A stretch of 26,216 bases of DNA from Phoronis australis (lineage: Eukaryota > Phoronida > Phoronidae), in assembly GCA_002633005.1 (NCBI GenBank), contig NMRA01000472.1, positions 252,071 to 278,286 on the forward strand, written 5' to 3'. Position numbers and translations under genes: made by a program. The notes under the pieces are model-generated. The model saw only the letters and a list, made by a program, of their open reading frames with translations. It made no database searches and was not told the origin of the DNA. Position 1 is the stretch's first letter. The number at the start of each line of letters is the position of its first letter. Below are positions 1-7,923 of the stretch, in pieces.

Positions 1-226
1 GAGTCCTCAAAGTGGGCAGAACACAGAGTGGCCCCGGACCGAATCGCTTGGTCCACGATGACGTCCCACACTCTCGTTCGGCGCACGAAGTCATGCCACT
101 TCTGCGCAACTTTGGTGTCCTTCGGAACACCGAGACGTTTTCCGCCTGGCTGCTGTTGCTGCAGCCTCCGGAAACACATCTTTTGATCCCTGTACGAACC
201 TTCTCGGCGCTAAATGTACTTTGCAT
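1..226 (-). pseudogene. THAP-domain protein, N-terminal part, frameshifted, cut by window edge
   Basis: Reading the minus strand, an ATG at 226-224 opens a frame with 16 residues followed by CVSGGCSNSS, the C-x4-C half of a THAP zinc finger. About 15 codons later the homology moves to another frame, VPKDTKVAQKWHDFV, followed by the closing LCSAHFED at the left edge. These match the THAP pattern: a proline-lysine-aspartate turn, the invariant Trp, and C-x2-H followed by Phe. The two halves are offset by one base near 120-140, so the gene is decayed, or the sequence has an error there. THAP domains bind DNA and occur in P-element and Kolobok transposases and in host transcription factors. The rest of the protein lies to the left of the window. 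The finger itself is clear; whether the source is transposon or host is not known. Confidence 0.72.
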
Positions 227-404
227 TCTCTTCACTCTATACACTTTGTCTCTGATCCGAACGGTATGGCGAACGACCTGGGTTCAACCCATGACGTTGT
301 ACATAATTATTTTTTTTTCAATTTTTGCGTGTTTCTTTATGAGCTGTGCACTAAAGGCACTGAAATCAAGTAAGATATAATAATAAAATTTATTTTGAGG
401 TACT

Positions 405-945
405 AGAGTCATGTTGTGTACACTTTAAATGGCGTGTCTGCTGTATCTAGTTATACACAGCCTGTTGAGTCGGACCTGAACCATTCCTTGCCAACTGGCC
501 ATGACGAGTCCAGTCCAAGTGACCAAGAACAGCAGGATTTTGATGGTGTAAATTGTGAAGATGCAGATACTAGAATTGCTTACACCGTCTTTGATCACAA
601 GTTGTTCATATCCTTACTAAAACCTGTTAAAACTCGCTGGCCTGGAAAAACATGTTCTTAATAATGGATACATACTATTTACCAATGTTCTGACTAGACT
701 TAAGTTTTCCTGCACCAAGTCATGTTACCTTTTTAAGGCTGGCTACATCAGAACTCACCAGTGGGTAATGCCTCTTCTGAAATTACTTAAGTATACCAAA
801 GCTGGGAAAACTGAAAAGAGGGAAGAAGCTCTCGAACTTCTTTTTGACTTGCTACATAGACTTGCTGCTTTAGGTGCCGCCAAAATACAAGTCTTTTAAA
901 AAACATAACAATTCTTTTAAGCATATGGTAAAAAACAATCTATGA
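405..945 (+). pseudogene. Triplicated unit, copy 1, ORF1 (truncated and frameshifted)
   Basis: First and most damaged of three direct copies. Homology to copies 2 and 3 begins near 405; the N-terminal part and the minisatellite in front of it are absent. The frame matches copy 2 through the acidic stretch DQEQQDFDGVNCEDAD and then YTVFDHKLFIS. It breaks near 615-630, where copy 1 carries one base more than copies 2 and 3. Homology resumes in the next frame through SCYLFKAGYIRTH and the amphipathic Lys/Glu/Leu-rich C-terminus, ending at a premature stop after GAAKIQVF near 898. The conserved ATGA junction follows at 942-945. No protein family was recognised. Copy 1 can no longer encode the full product. 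Confidence 0.6.
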
Positions 946-1310
946 CAGTGTGTGTGATTTGTATATTAGTAACTGGCATTGTGTAAACCATTCCTTCATG
1001 GTAGTGCAAATGAGGTTAAAGAAGAAAGTCTTATTACATTCCGTAAGGTGGTGCTATCAAAATGGAAGTCTGGGCTTATACCCTAACGTTAGTTTCTTTC
1101 AAGTTTGGCGATATAATGTATTTCGTTGGAGGTGTCATAATCCCCATATCACGAAATCATCGTTGTCCATTCTGCAGAATTGATGGGTCGCCTTGTACAA
1201 TTGGCGTAGTTTTCAAAATGTAGGACCGGTAGCACTCTTCTGGGCCGAAAAAGGCTGTTAGTGAAGAATGTTTTATCATGCCTCATTCAGGTTTTTATTT
1301 GCCCATATAT
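942..1310 (+). pseudogene. Triplicated unit, copy 1, ORF2 region
   Basis: ATG at 942 begins a short hydrophobic reading frame (TVCVICILVTG) that stops after 14 codons. A 69-base segment absent from copy 2 follows. The homologous frame then resumes through VWAYTLTLVSFKFG and GGVIIPISRN to PCTIGVVFKM and a stop near 1222. Against copy 2 the GGVIIPISRN codons differ mostly at third positions, suggesting that this frame was once under protein-level constraint. The segment ends in a conserved non-coding tail at about 1225-1310, followed at once by family A repeat DNA. Confidence 0.45.
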
Positions 1311-1316
1311 TTAGAT

Positions 1317-2155
1317 GTGGGTGCATATTACCGTCATCTCTAGGCGTCCGCCGTCCACGGCTATTTCTCCTAAACCCCTTGCAGGATCGTATGGAAATTT
1401 GGTGGGTGTGTTCTTATGGGGCTGACGGCAGAGTACGACGAGTTTTTGACCAACCTGATTACCACTGTGCCCCCTAGTGGCAATTTTAGGGTTTTTTTTA
1501 CGTTTACCTCTGTATCTTCAACAGATTTTCATGGAATTGGGCACTTCTTCATCTGTTAATGAGGTCACGCGTTCTTCCTGTTTATGGATGGATTTGAGGT
1601 ATTTTGCGTCATCTGGTGTCTGTTTTTACCGTTTTCGAGTCTGTTTTTTTTTTGCATCAGCCCCTCTATCAACAAATCCACTCTAAGGATGGTTGTTAAA
1701 ATTGGCGTTTATGTTTTTAGTGTGAAGAGAACGGTTGACGATGATTTTCCGACCACTTTAACTGCTATGTCTCCTCCTTGTGGCAGTGTTTTTTCGCTCT
1801 TAGCTGTATCTCCTAAACCCACAACGGGATCTTTATTAAATTTGGCCAGTGTATTTATATGAAGTCGATAAAATAAGAAATCGACTTTCAGATGGATCCG
1901 ACAAACTATTCCCCTTAGTGGCAATTTCATTTTTTCGTTTTCCTCCGTTTCTCTGAAGTTTCTTGACAGATTTTTTAGGAATTGTGGTAAATAACTTTCT
2001 ATTAAAGAAACTTTGACATGTTCTGGCTTTGGATGGATTGGACATATTTTGCACCATCTAGTGGCCATTTTTATGGTACAGATAAACACCCCTAGAAGCA
2101 CACCGTTTGCAGTGCATTCGTGGACTCATTTCAATGCAGCGCATTGCTCTTTTTC
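1317..2155 (+). repeat. Dispersed repeat family A, longest copy
   Basis: Starts with GTGGGTGCATATT and ends with a segment resembling GTGCATTCGTGGRCKCATTTCAA and TTGCTCTT. The same sequence is found at 4025-4200 (start only), 19115-19570 (3' part) and 22838-23370. The repeat contains two diverged internal units. Each carries a TGACGGATTTTTATGAAAT-like segment, a TGGATTCGACATATTTTG-like segment and a CATCTAGTGGCC-like segment. No long reading frame or terminal inverted repeat was found, so the element class is open. Confidence 0.65.
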
Positions 2156-2565
2156 AGTTTTCAAGGGCTTCTAACTTTGTGAATGCCCACAAATTTTCAA
2201 AACTTTGTTTGATAGTATCTGTGCTACAAAACCTGAACGTGGAAATAATTTAATTTTGTGCTACATGTCTTTCTTAAAAAATGATGCAGCAAAATTCCAT
2301 CTATCGGCCATACTGTGTCCTAAATTGACAAGATTTTACCACAGTAACCTATGAATGGAATCTAACACTTAGAGATGTGGCTATAGGACTGTGTGTTGTA
2401 GTTACCTTCCCACCAGGACCCTTTGTGGTTGTATGTGTTCATGTGGAACAGTTTCTGGAAAATATTCAGAGCCCATCAGAAACAATGGGTTGTTCTATGT
2501 TTACAGGGGACTGTTGTTGTGCATTCCCACGTGACAACAACTGCATCAATTAAATGTGTCGCAAG
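2156..2565. other. Unassigned spacer
   Basis: AT-rich sequence between family A and the next tandem unit. The plus-strand stretch around 2418-2546 is open for about 45 codons (begins PFVVVCVHVEQFLE), but I recognise no domain and see no second copy to test it against. Treated as non-coding. Confidence 0.3.
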
Positions 2566-3057
2566 TCCCATGAAAATGGACAACACCTTCAGTGGCAGAG
2601 TATGAATATTTTTAAAAATGTTAAAGAAAGCACTCTGTAGCCAGATCAGCTTGAAACTGTAGGTAACATATGACAACAGAGAAGAGTGTTTTGTCAAGTC
2701 AAGTTGATAGTGACCCAGTATTGTCCGATAAGGCCGAAAGTATAAGCTTCTGACCAAAGAAAGCTTTGTTTTGTCAGATCAAATTGAGATTCATTGTAAC
2801 CTTTTACAAAAATTGGCTTCATATTTTCACGTCAGACCGAAACTGTAACTTCTGACAAAAAATGTCATTTTGTCCAATCGGGTCGAGATTCATCGTAAAC
2901 TCTGACAAAAATAATTCTGTTTGTAAGATCAGGTTGAAACTGTAACACCTGGCAAAAGAGAGTCTATTTTGTCAGATATCAGGTTGAGATTCTTTGTGAA
3001 CTCTGACAAAACGATTCTGCATTATCAGATCATGTTGAAAGTGTAGACTCGCAGAAA
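2566..3057 (+). repeat. About 48-bp minisatellite, array 1 (16-residue coding period)
   Basis: After a leader with GCAAGTCCCATGAAAATGGA just upstream and ending TGGCAGAGTATGAATATT, nine degenerate units follow. They are recognised by GTCAGATCAGGTTGA-like cores near 2641, 2692, 2723, 2774, 2830, 2872, 2924, 2970 and 3023. Spacing varies from 31 to 56 and averages about 48. In one frame a unit reads approximately SDQVETVTSDKRESIL. The last unit, reading SDHVESVDSQKNEPLF, runs directly into ORF1 of copy 2. Earlier units carry 1-2 base indels and stops, so only the terminal one is continuous with ORF1. Confidence 0.7.
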
Positions 3058-3723
3058 AATGAACCTTTATTTCCAGCAGTGGTGGAATCTATAGTCTCGG
3101 TGAAAAGTGAGCCTCAGTTCACGTGCTTTCCTGACCACGATGCCTCTGTTCACGACTGTAACGAGTATGTTGGGAATGACTGTGCGTCTATGTTGTCTGA
3201 TAAGGAAATGTTGGACGTGTCTGCTATATCTAGTTGTACACAGCCAGTTGAGCCTGACCTGAACAATTCCTTACCAGCTGGCCATGATGAGTCCACACCA
3301 AGTGACCAAGAACAGCAGGATTTTGATGGTGTAAATTGTGAAGATGCAGATACTGGGATTGGTTACACCGTCTTTGATCACAAGTTGTTCATTTCCTTAC
3401 CAAAGTTGTTAAAACTTGCTGGCCTGGAAAAGCATGTTCAAAGTAATGGATACATACTATTTAACAAAGTTCTGACTAGACTTAAGTTTTCCTGCACCAA
3501 GTCATGTTACGTTTTTAAGTCTGGTTACATCAGAACTCATATCTGGATAGTGCCTCTTCTGAAAATACTTAAGCATACCAAAGCTGGTAGAACTGAAAAG
3601 CGGGAAGAAGTTCTCGAACTCCTTTTTGACTTGTTACATAGACTGGCTGCTTTAGGTGCCGCCAAAAAGTCTTCAAGAAGACATTACTGTTCTGTTAAGC
3701 ATATGGTAAATGACAATATATGA
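3007..3723 (+). CDS. Triplicated unit, copy 2, ORF1: unrecognised hypothetical protein
   Basis: The open frame runs from just after a stop at 3004 to TGA at 3721. The first 20 codons belong to the minisatellite repeat, so the true start is uncertain; the first in-frame ATG is at 3190. Visible parts in order: a 16-residue repeat; a Ser/Val/Glu region (VESIVSVKSEPQFTCF); an acidic, Gln/Asp-rich linker; YTVFDHKLFISLPKLLK; a short Cys-containing segment (KFSCTKSCYVFKSGYI); and a basic amphipathic C-terminus rich in Lys, Arg, Glu and Leu. No signal peptide or membrane segment is seen. I recognise no family. The YTVF...C...C layout faintly resembles a region found after THAP domains in some transposon-derived proteins, which is only a guess. 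The frame is intact here and in copy 3, yet broken in copy 1. It could be a host gene, part of a mobile element, or a spliced exon. Confidence 0.45.
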   Translation, partial: QNDSALSDHVESVDSQKNEPLFPAVVESIVSVKSEPQFTCFPDHDASVHDCNEYVGNDCASMLSDKEMLDVSAISSCTQPVEPDLNNSLPAGHDESTPSDQEQQDFDGVNCEDADTGIGYTVFDHKLFISLPKLLKLAGLEKHVQSNGYILFNKVLTRLKFSCTKSCYVFKSGYIRTHIWIVPLLKILKHTKAGRTEKREEVLELLFDLLHRLAALGAAKKSSRRHYCSVKHMVNDNI

Positions 3724-3932
3724 CAGTGTTCGTGTTTTGTATATTGGTAACTGGCAAGGTTGGTGCTATCAAAATAAAAGTCTGGGCTTATGCACTAACG
3801 TTAGTTTCTTTCAAGTTTGGCGAGACAAGGCAGTTGTTTGGAGGTGTCATCATTCCCATTTCTCGAAACATTCGATCTCCATTTTGCGGGGGTCGATCGC
3901 CTTGTACAATTGACTTAGTTTTTAAAATGTAG
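3720..3932 (+). CDS. Triplicated unit, copy 2, ORF2: small hypothetical protein
   Basis: ATG at 3720 overlaps the ORF1 stop as ATGA, and the frame is open for 70 codons. It starts with a hydrophobic run (TVFVFCILVTG), continues KVWAYALTLVSFKFGE and GGVIIPISRN, and ends at VFKM. The same ATGA overlap and hydrophobic start are present at 942 and 5586, although copies 1 and 3 stop after 14 codons. In GGVIIPISRN most differences from copy 1 fall at third codon positions, which favours this frame over the overlapping open one. Alternatively, removal of a GT-AG segment at 3706-3758 would fuse ORF1 in frame to this sequence, but 53 bases is very short for an animal intron. Function is unknown. Confidence 0.4.
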   Translation: MTVFVFCILVTGKVGAIKIKVWAYALTLVSFKFGETRQLFGGVIIPISRNIRSPFCGGRSPCTIDLVFKM

Positions 3933-4024
3933 GACCACTGACACTCTTCTGGGCCGAGAAAGGCTGTTAGTGAAGAATGCTTTATCATGCCTTATTCAGG
4001 TTTTCATGCACCCTTAAATTGATA
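3933..4024 (+). repeat. Conserved non-coding tail of copy 2
   Basis: Contains ACTCTTCTGGGCCGAGAAAG, GTTAGTGAAGAATG and TTTATCATGC, which are shared with copy 1 (1225-1300) and copy 3 (5868-5940). In copies 1 and 2 it is followed by family A; in copy 3 it is not. Confidence 0.6.
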
Positions 4025-4200
4025 TGTGGGTGCATATTGCCGTTATCTCTGTCTAGGCGTCTGTCGTCCGCAGCTGTATTTCCTTGCTGGATTTTACTGA
4101 AATTTGGCAGGTGAGAACAGAGGACGAGACGAGTTTCGGACCGACCCGAGTACCACTGTGCTCCCTAGTCGCAATTTTCACTTTATTTGCGTTTACCTGT
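4025..4200 (+). repeat. Dispersed repeat family A, 5' part only
   Basis: Begins GTGGGTGCATATTGCCGTTA, as do the copies at 1317 and 22838. It matches the copy-1 element through the segment around CCGAGTACCACTGTGCTCCC and then stops where an arm of a TTAA-type element begins. The abrupt switch suggests insertion or recombination inside family A. Confidence 0.6.
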
Positions 4201-4204
4201 TTCT

Positions 4205-4455
4205 ACAACGACGACCAAACTTATCTAAACCGAGTCAGATCAATGACTGACTCGAAAGCTCTCTTAATCCGACTATATGAAAAGAAATTGGCGCGAAATT
4301 CTTGCCTCTCAAAACGTCACTTCCGGAGTAGAGAATGAATAATTAAGTAAATTACGAAAAGGTGTAATTAAGGGGAAAATATGTCTTGGATAATCAACGA
4401 ATCTTATTTTTGCTAAAAATAGCATGAAAAAGGTTGCCTTCGCCTTCAAATGGCA
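4205..4455 (+). mobile_element. Single arm of the THAP-carrying Kolobok-like element
   Basis: Matches the right arm of the complete element at 24756-25479 over about 250 bases. Shared landmarks are CAATGACTGACTCG, ACTATATGAAAAGAAATTG, AACGTCACTTCCGGAGTAG and the terminal AAAAAGGTTGCCTTCGCCT. The base pattern after the terminus is TCAA rather than TTAA. No left arm or THAP sequence is present, so this is a solo arm or truncated copy. Confidence 0.7.
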
Positions 4456-4920
4456 GAGTATGAATATTTTTTAAAAAATTAAAGAAAGCACTCTCTTGCC
4501 AGATCAGCTTGAAACTGTATGTAGCATTTTACAGTAGAGAAGAGTATGTTTTGATAAGTTGATAGTGACCCAGTATTGTCAGATCAGGCCGAAAGTGAAA
4601 GATTCTGACAAAAGAGAGCCTAGTTTTGTCAGATCAGGTTGAGATTCATTGTAACCCCTGACAAAAATAATTCTGTATCGTAAGATAAGGTTGAAACTGT
4701 AACATCTAACAAAAGAGAATCTATTTTGTCAGATATCAGGTCAAGATTGATCGGGAATTCTTATCAGATAAGTTTGGAAGAATAACCTGTGACAAAAGAT
4801 AAGTATAACCTGTGACAAAAGATAGTCTGTTTTGTTAGGTCAGGTCGAAATTCATTGTAACCTATTGCAAAAACAATACTATTATCAGATCAGATAGAAA
4901 ATGTAGTCTCGCAGAAAAAT
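4456..4920 (+). repeat. About 48-bp minisatellite, array 2
   Basis: Second minisatellite block, in front of copy 3 and homologous to the array at 2566-3057. It shares the TGGCAGAGTATGAATATT leader (here from about 4450) and the GACCCAGTATTGTC segment. Unit cores lie near 4500, 4578, 4628, 4681, 4728, 4763, 4836 and 4885. The clearest translated unit, around 4600-4650, resembles SDKREPSFVRSG or SDQVEIHC depending on frame, and indels break the frame between units. The last unit (LSDQIENVVSQKNEPLF) is in frame with ORF1 of copy 3. Confidence 0.7.
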
Positions 4921-5589
4921 GAACCTTTATTTCCAGCAGTGGTGGAATCTATAGTCTCGGTGAAAAGTGAGCCTCAGTTCACGTGCTTTCCTGACCACGA
5001 TGCCTCTGTTCACGACTGTAACGAGTGTGTTGGGAATGACTGTGCGTCTGTATTGTCTGATAAGGAAATGTTGGACGTGTCTGCTGTATCTAGTTGTACA
5101 CAGCCTGTTGAGTCTGACTTGAACCATTCCTTGCCAGCTGGCCATGACGTGTCCACACCAAGTGACCAAGAACAGCAGGATTTTGATGGTGTAAATTGTG
5201 AAGATGCAGATACTGGGATTGCTTACACTGTCTTTGATCACAAGTTGTTCATTTCCTTACCAAAGATCTTAAAACTTGCTAGTATAGACAAGCATGTCAG
5301 ATATCAGGGGTATTCTCAGCTTAACAAAGTTCTGACTAGATTTAAGTTTTCCTGTATCACGTCATGTTACCTTTTTAAGGGTGGCTACATCAGAACTCAT
5401 ATTTGGATAATGCCTCTTCTGAAATTACTTAAGCATACCAAAGCTGGGAGAACTGAAAAGAGAAAAGAAACTCTTGAACTTCTTTTAGACTTGCTACTTA
5501 GACTGGCTGCTATAGGTGCCGCCAAAATACAAAAATCTTCAAGAAGACATAACAGTTCTCTTAAGCATATGGAAAAAGACAATGTATGA
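4864..5589 (+). CDS. Triplicated unit, copy 3, ORF1: unrecognised hypothetical protein
   Basis: The open frame runs from after a stop at 4858 to TGA at 5587. From VVESIVSVKSEPQF it is colinear with copy 2, and equivalent positions are exactly 1860 bases apart. The acidic linker, YTVFDHKLFISLPK and the basic C-terminus are kept. The middle segment has diverged most: after the shared KLA, copy 3 has SIDKHVRYQGYSQ where copy 2 has GLEKHVQSNGYIL. The C-terminus ends KHMEKDNV. There is no recognised domain. Two frame-intact copies out of three are compatible with recent duplication or with function. The start codon is uncertain, because no early ATG exists before the one in KEMLDV. Confidence 0.45.
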   Translation: MAKTILLSDQIENVVSQKNEPLFPAVVESIVSVKSEPQFTCFPDHDASVHDCNECVGNDCASVLSDKEMLDVSAVSSCTQPVESDLNHSLPAGHDVSTPSDQEQQDFDGVNCEDADTGIAYTVFDHKLFISLPKILKLASIDKHVRYQGYSQLNKVLTRFKFSCITSCYLFKGGYIRTHIWIMPLLKLLKHTKAGRTEKRKETLELLLDLLLRLAAIGAAKIQKSSRRHNSSLKHMEKDNV

Positions 5590-5945
5590 TACTCTTCGTG
5601 TTCTGTATATTACTAACTGGCAAGGTATGAAACCATTCCTTGAGGATAGTAAATGAAGAGAAAGAAGAAAGTTTTATTGCATTCTGTAAAGCGGTGCTAT
5701 CAAAATGAAAGTCTGGGCTGTGTACCCTGACGTTGGTTTCTTTCTAGTTTGGCGAGATATTGCTATCTATAGCAGGCGCCATAATTCCCACGGCCCGAAA
5801 TCATTGTTCTCCATTTAGCGGAAGCCAGGTGTCGTCTTGTACAATTTAGGTAGTTTTCAAAATGTAGAGCCGCTAACACTCTTCTTGGGCGAGGTGGGCT
5901 GTTAGTGAAAAATATTTTATCATGCTTGATTCGGGTTTTCAATTT
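5586..5945 (+). pseudogene. Triplicated unit, copy 3, ORF2 region and tail
   Basis: ATG at 5586 overlaps the ORF1 stop (ATGA) and opens a hydrophobic 14-codon frame (ILFVFCILLTGKV). The 68-69-base segment that copy 2 lacks follows. Downstream homology to VWAYALTLVSF and GGVIIPISRN is present (TLTLVSF, then AGAIIPTARN), but a 1-base gain in GGGCTGTGTACC and a TAG after LVSF break it. The non-coding tail extends to about 5945, where similarity among the copies ends. Confidence 0.5.
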
Positions 5946-6426
5946 TTATATCTGCATTGCGTCTCTGTGTGTAATGGTAAAACTTTATTCATATCAGAAT
6001 GACAAATGGCAACGTCTTCTGTGTGGCGAATGCCCCACGGATATGCGTCATTGTGGATAAATACTGGAGAATAAGAGAAGGCGCTTTCCCGGTTATGATC
6101 CAGAAAGAAGTGCTTGCAAGAAACCAAAGCATGTGGTTAACGGCAAACCCAGAGTGAAATATCCACATTCCTAACTTTCGCAAAGATTTCGAGTATCTGG
6201 TGAGAAATCGGCTTTTCTGGGCCTTTCCAAAAAGTTTCTTCAACCGTGCGCTCCTCATTTACTGGTACTGTTGCGTACTTATGGAATTGTTGAGTGATTC
6301 TATTGGGCAATTGAAAATACTCTTACTTCCCTGCATCAAAAGTTGACAATGAGTCCCCCAAATACACTCGTGTAACGTGTGCGAGTTAAAGCACAAGGGC
6401 CTCATGTCCAATTGACCCCCCCCGGA
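5946..6426. other. Unassigned sequence after the tandem units
   Basis: No gene or repeat partner was recognised. A minus-strand open stretch at 5989-6258 has no recognisable motif. The sequence ends in a short C run just before the fourth-unit scrap. Confidence 0.3.
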
Positions 6427-6495
6427 TGCGCAAGTCCCATGAAAATGGACAACGTGTTAGTGACGGAGTATATTATTTTTTTAAAATATTCTTGA
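6427..6495 (+). repeat. Scrap of a fourth tandem unit leader
   Basis: GCAAGTCCCATGAAAATGGA followed by CAACGTGTTAGTGACGGAGT and a T-rich tract matches the leader in front of array 1 (2560-2615). It indicates that the tandem series once extended, or was seeded, further right. No ORF1 or ORF2 sequence follows. Confidence 0.6.
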
Positions 6496-6618
6496 TTTTG
6501 TCAGCGGGTTGCCTGGCAGACATCAGAAAGAATTAGCGGTTTGTTTTAAATCACAAAAACAAACAACAGATTCAGCTTCTATGTTTGGTCATAGCTAATT
6601 CCTTAAAATAGTCTGTCC

Positions 6619-6782
6619 CAGGGGCGGATCCAGGATTTTTAGTTAGCGGGGGGTGGCAGGTCATACTATTAGCCAGTATTTTGTCGTCGAGACATTCGCA
6701 TCCCCCAATTGCCAAATGTAATCTGGGAGAGTTTTGGGGGGCATGGCCCCCTTGGCCCCCCCCCCCTCTAAATCCGCCACTG
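6619..6782. mobile_element. hAT-like miniature inverted-repeat element, copy 1
   Basis: Left end CAGGGGCGGATCCAGG and right end CTAAATCCGCCACTG are imperfect inverted repeats starting with CAG, as in many non-autonomous hAT elements. The interior is shared with 15662-15805: ATTAGCCAG, GACATTCGCA, GCCAAATG, AATCTGGGAGA, then GGCCCCCTTGGCC. An 8-bp target duplication is not convincing in this copy. Confidence 0.65.
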
Positions 6783-7572
6783 TATCCCATCTAACAATGA
6801 CCCGATGCTGGTTCCTTTAATTCATGCGTGCTGCCATTTCCATTGTTGGGTTGGGTCCACATAGGCCCTATATGATTGCTGGCGCTATTCATGTGAGATA
6901 GCAGAAGCGACTTAAGGGAAGCACAGAGTTGCGAAACGTTAAGAAGGTGGGCGTATTTCACGCGGAGCTTATATAGTCGGAACCTGGACTTGTAATAAGA
7001 TCATATTCGGATGCATATTTCGGGCCACATATTCCGCTGCTCGCGTTGACCTATATACGTGCTTTTATACCTAGCAAGCACTTGTCTTCGCTTGTTCTCC
7101 TGTAAATCTTTGATCTGCTTTGTAAGTTCTGTCCCAAGCTCATCGAAAAAACTTTGCTTTTCAAAGGATTGAATGTTTTTGGAACACAGATGGTGCACAG
7201 TGGTATTTAAGATGTGCTGATGCATTGGAGTGTTCGAATGAGTTTGCCTCGCATGTCGGAACTAGCCATTTCTCCTTTATTACCTACGTAATATCTTATG
7301 GAAAATGTAAAACAAAAGCAGCTTAAGGAATGCTTAATCTTTTAAGGCATGTTTGTTTCCCACTCGTTCTTCGATTGGGCGGAGTATAGAGACCTTACCT
7401 GTTTTCTGAGAGCCGTGAGGCAATAGTTATCCTATCTTTATTGGTCTACAATTGTTATTCGTTAACTTCGTTATGGGAGAGGATATGCAGGTGACACTGT
7501 TTCATTCAATGATAATGTGTGCTAGATATTCACTTGGTGGTGCTAAGCAACAATGGGTCCCCTTTTTGTTAC
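6783..7572. other. No gene recognised
   Basis: A minus-strand open stretch at 7001-7225 (starts HQHILNTTVHHLCSKN, then a Glu/Lys/Gln-rich helix-like run) has no recognised family and no repeat partner in the window. The rest of the interval shows no feature I can support. Confidence 0.3.
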
Positions 7573-7923
7573 CTGACTATATTGAGAACTGAAAACTGTT
7601 CCCCAGCGTAGAGGACCTACAGTCCCACGTGACTGCTCGGATGCATGCGGGACCTTGTTTACTAGCCCGACCTTGTGTATTTCTAGCTCCCATTGTTCAT
7701 GATAAAATCCTGTACCGGAGTCTAGTATGCGTACTTTAAAACTCGGCTCTAAAATTGAATGCAACACTTGGAGTAAGTTTACAAATTTGTTGAGTGATTG
7801 ATTAATTTTCGATTCTGAGTCCAGTCTAAAATGTTCGGGTATTAAAGTTTGGCCGCCCTGGGCGCCGGTTGAATAAAAGTTGTACGTTGAGGTCGCATAA
7901 CGCGTGGCAATGTTATTTATGAA
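7573..7923 (-). other. Possible unassigned exon
   Basis: Minus-strand frame of 117 codons without an ATG. It is bounded by an acceptor-like GAGCTTAG just upstream (7924-7931) and a donor-like CAG|GTAACA at 7575/7572. Both boundaries are phase 0. The translation includes STGAQGGQTLIPEHF and LNKFVNLLQVLHSILEP, which I cannot place in a family. An open stretch of this length is expected by chance about once in a window this size, so confidence is low. Confidence 0.18.

Noticed and set aside
270-300. GGGTTCAACCC as a tRNA or SINE B box
   Set aside because: No A box at the right distance and no cloverleaf can be drawn around it.
12-380. 122-codon plus-strand frame at the left edge
   Set aside because: Its first half is the antisense of the THAP domain and the hydrophobic tail comes from T-rich DNA; no family features.
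3079-3079. GTG at 3079 as start of ORF1
   Set aside because: GTG starts are not expected in an animal nuclear gene; the frame stays open upstream into the minisatellite, so the start is unresolved.
6619-6782. 8-bp hAT target-site duplication
   Set aside because: Flanks GTCTGTCC and TATCCCAT do not match well enough to claim one.
6572-6790. Minus-strand Gly-rich frame (GGFRGGGGQGGHAPQNSP)
   Set aside because: This is the translated G/C-rich interior of the hAT-like element, a common false gene call.
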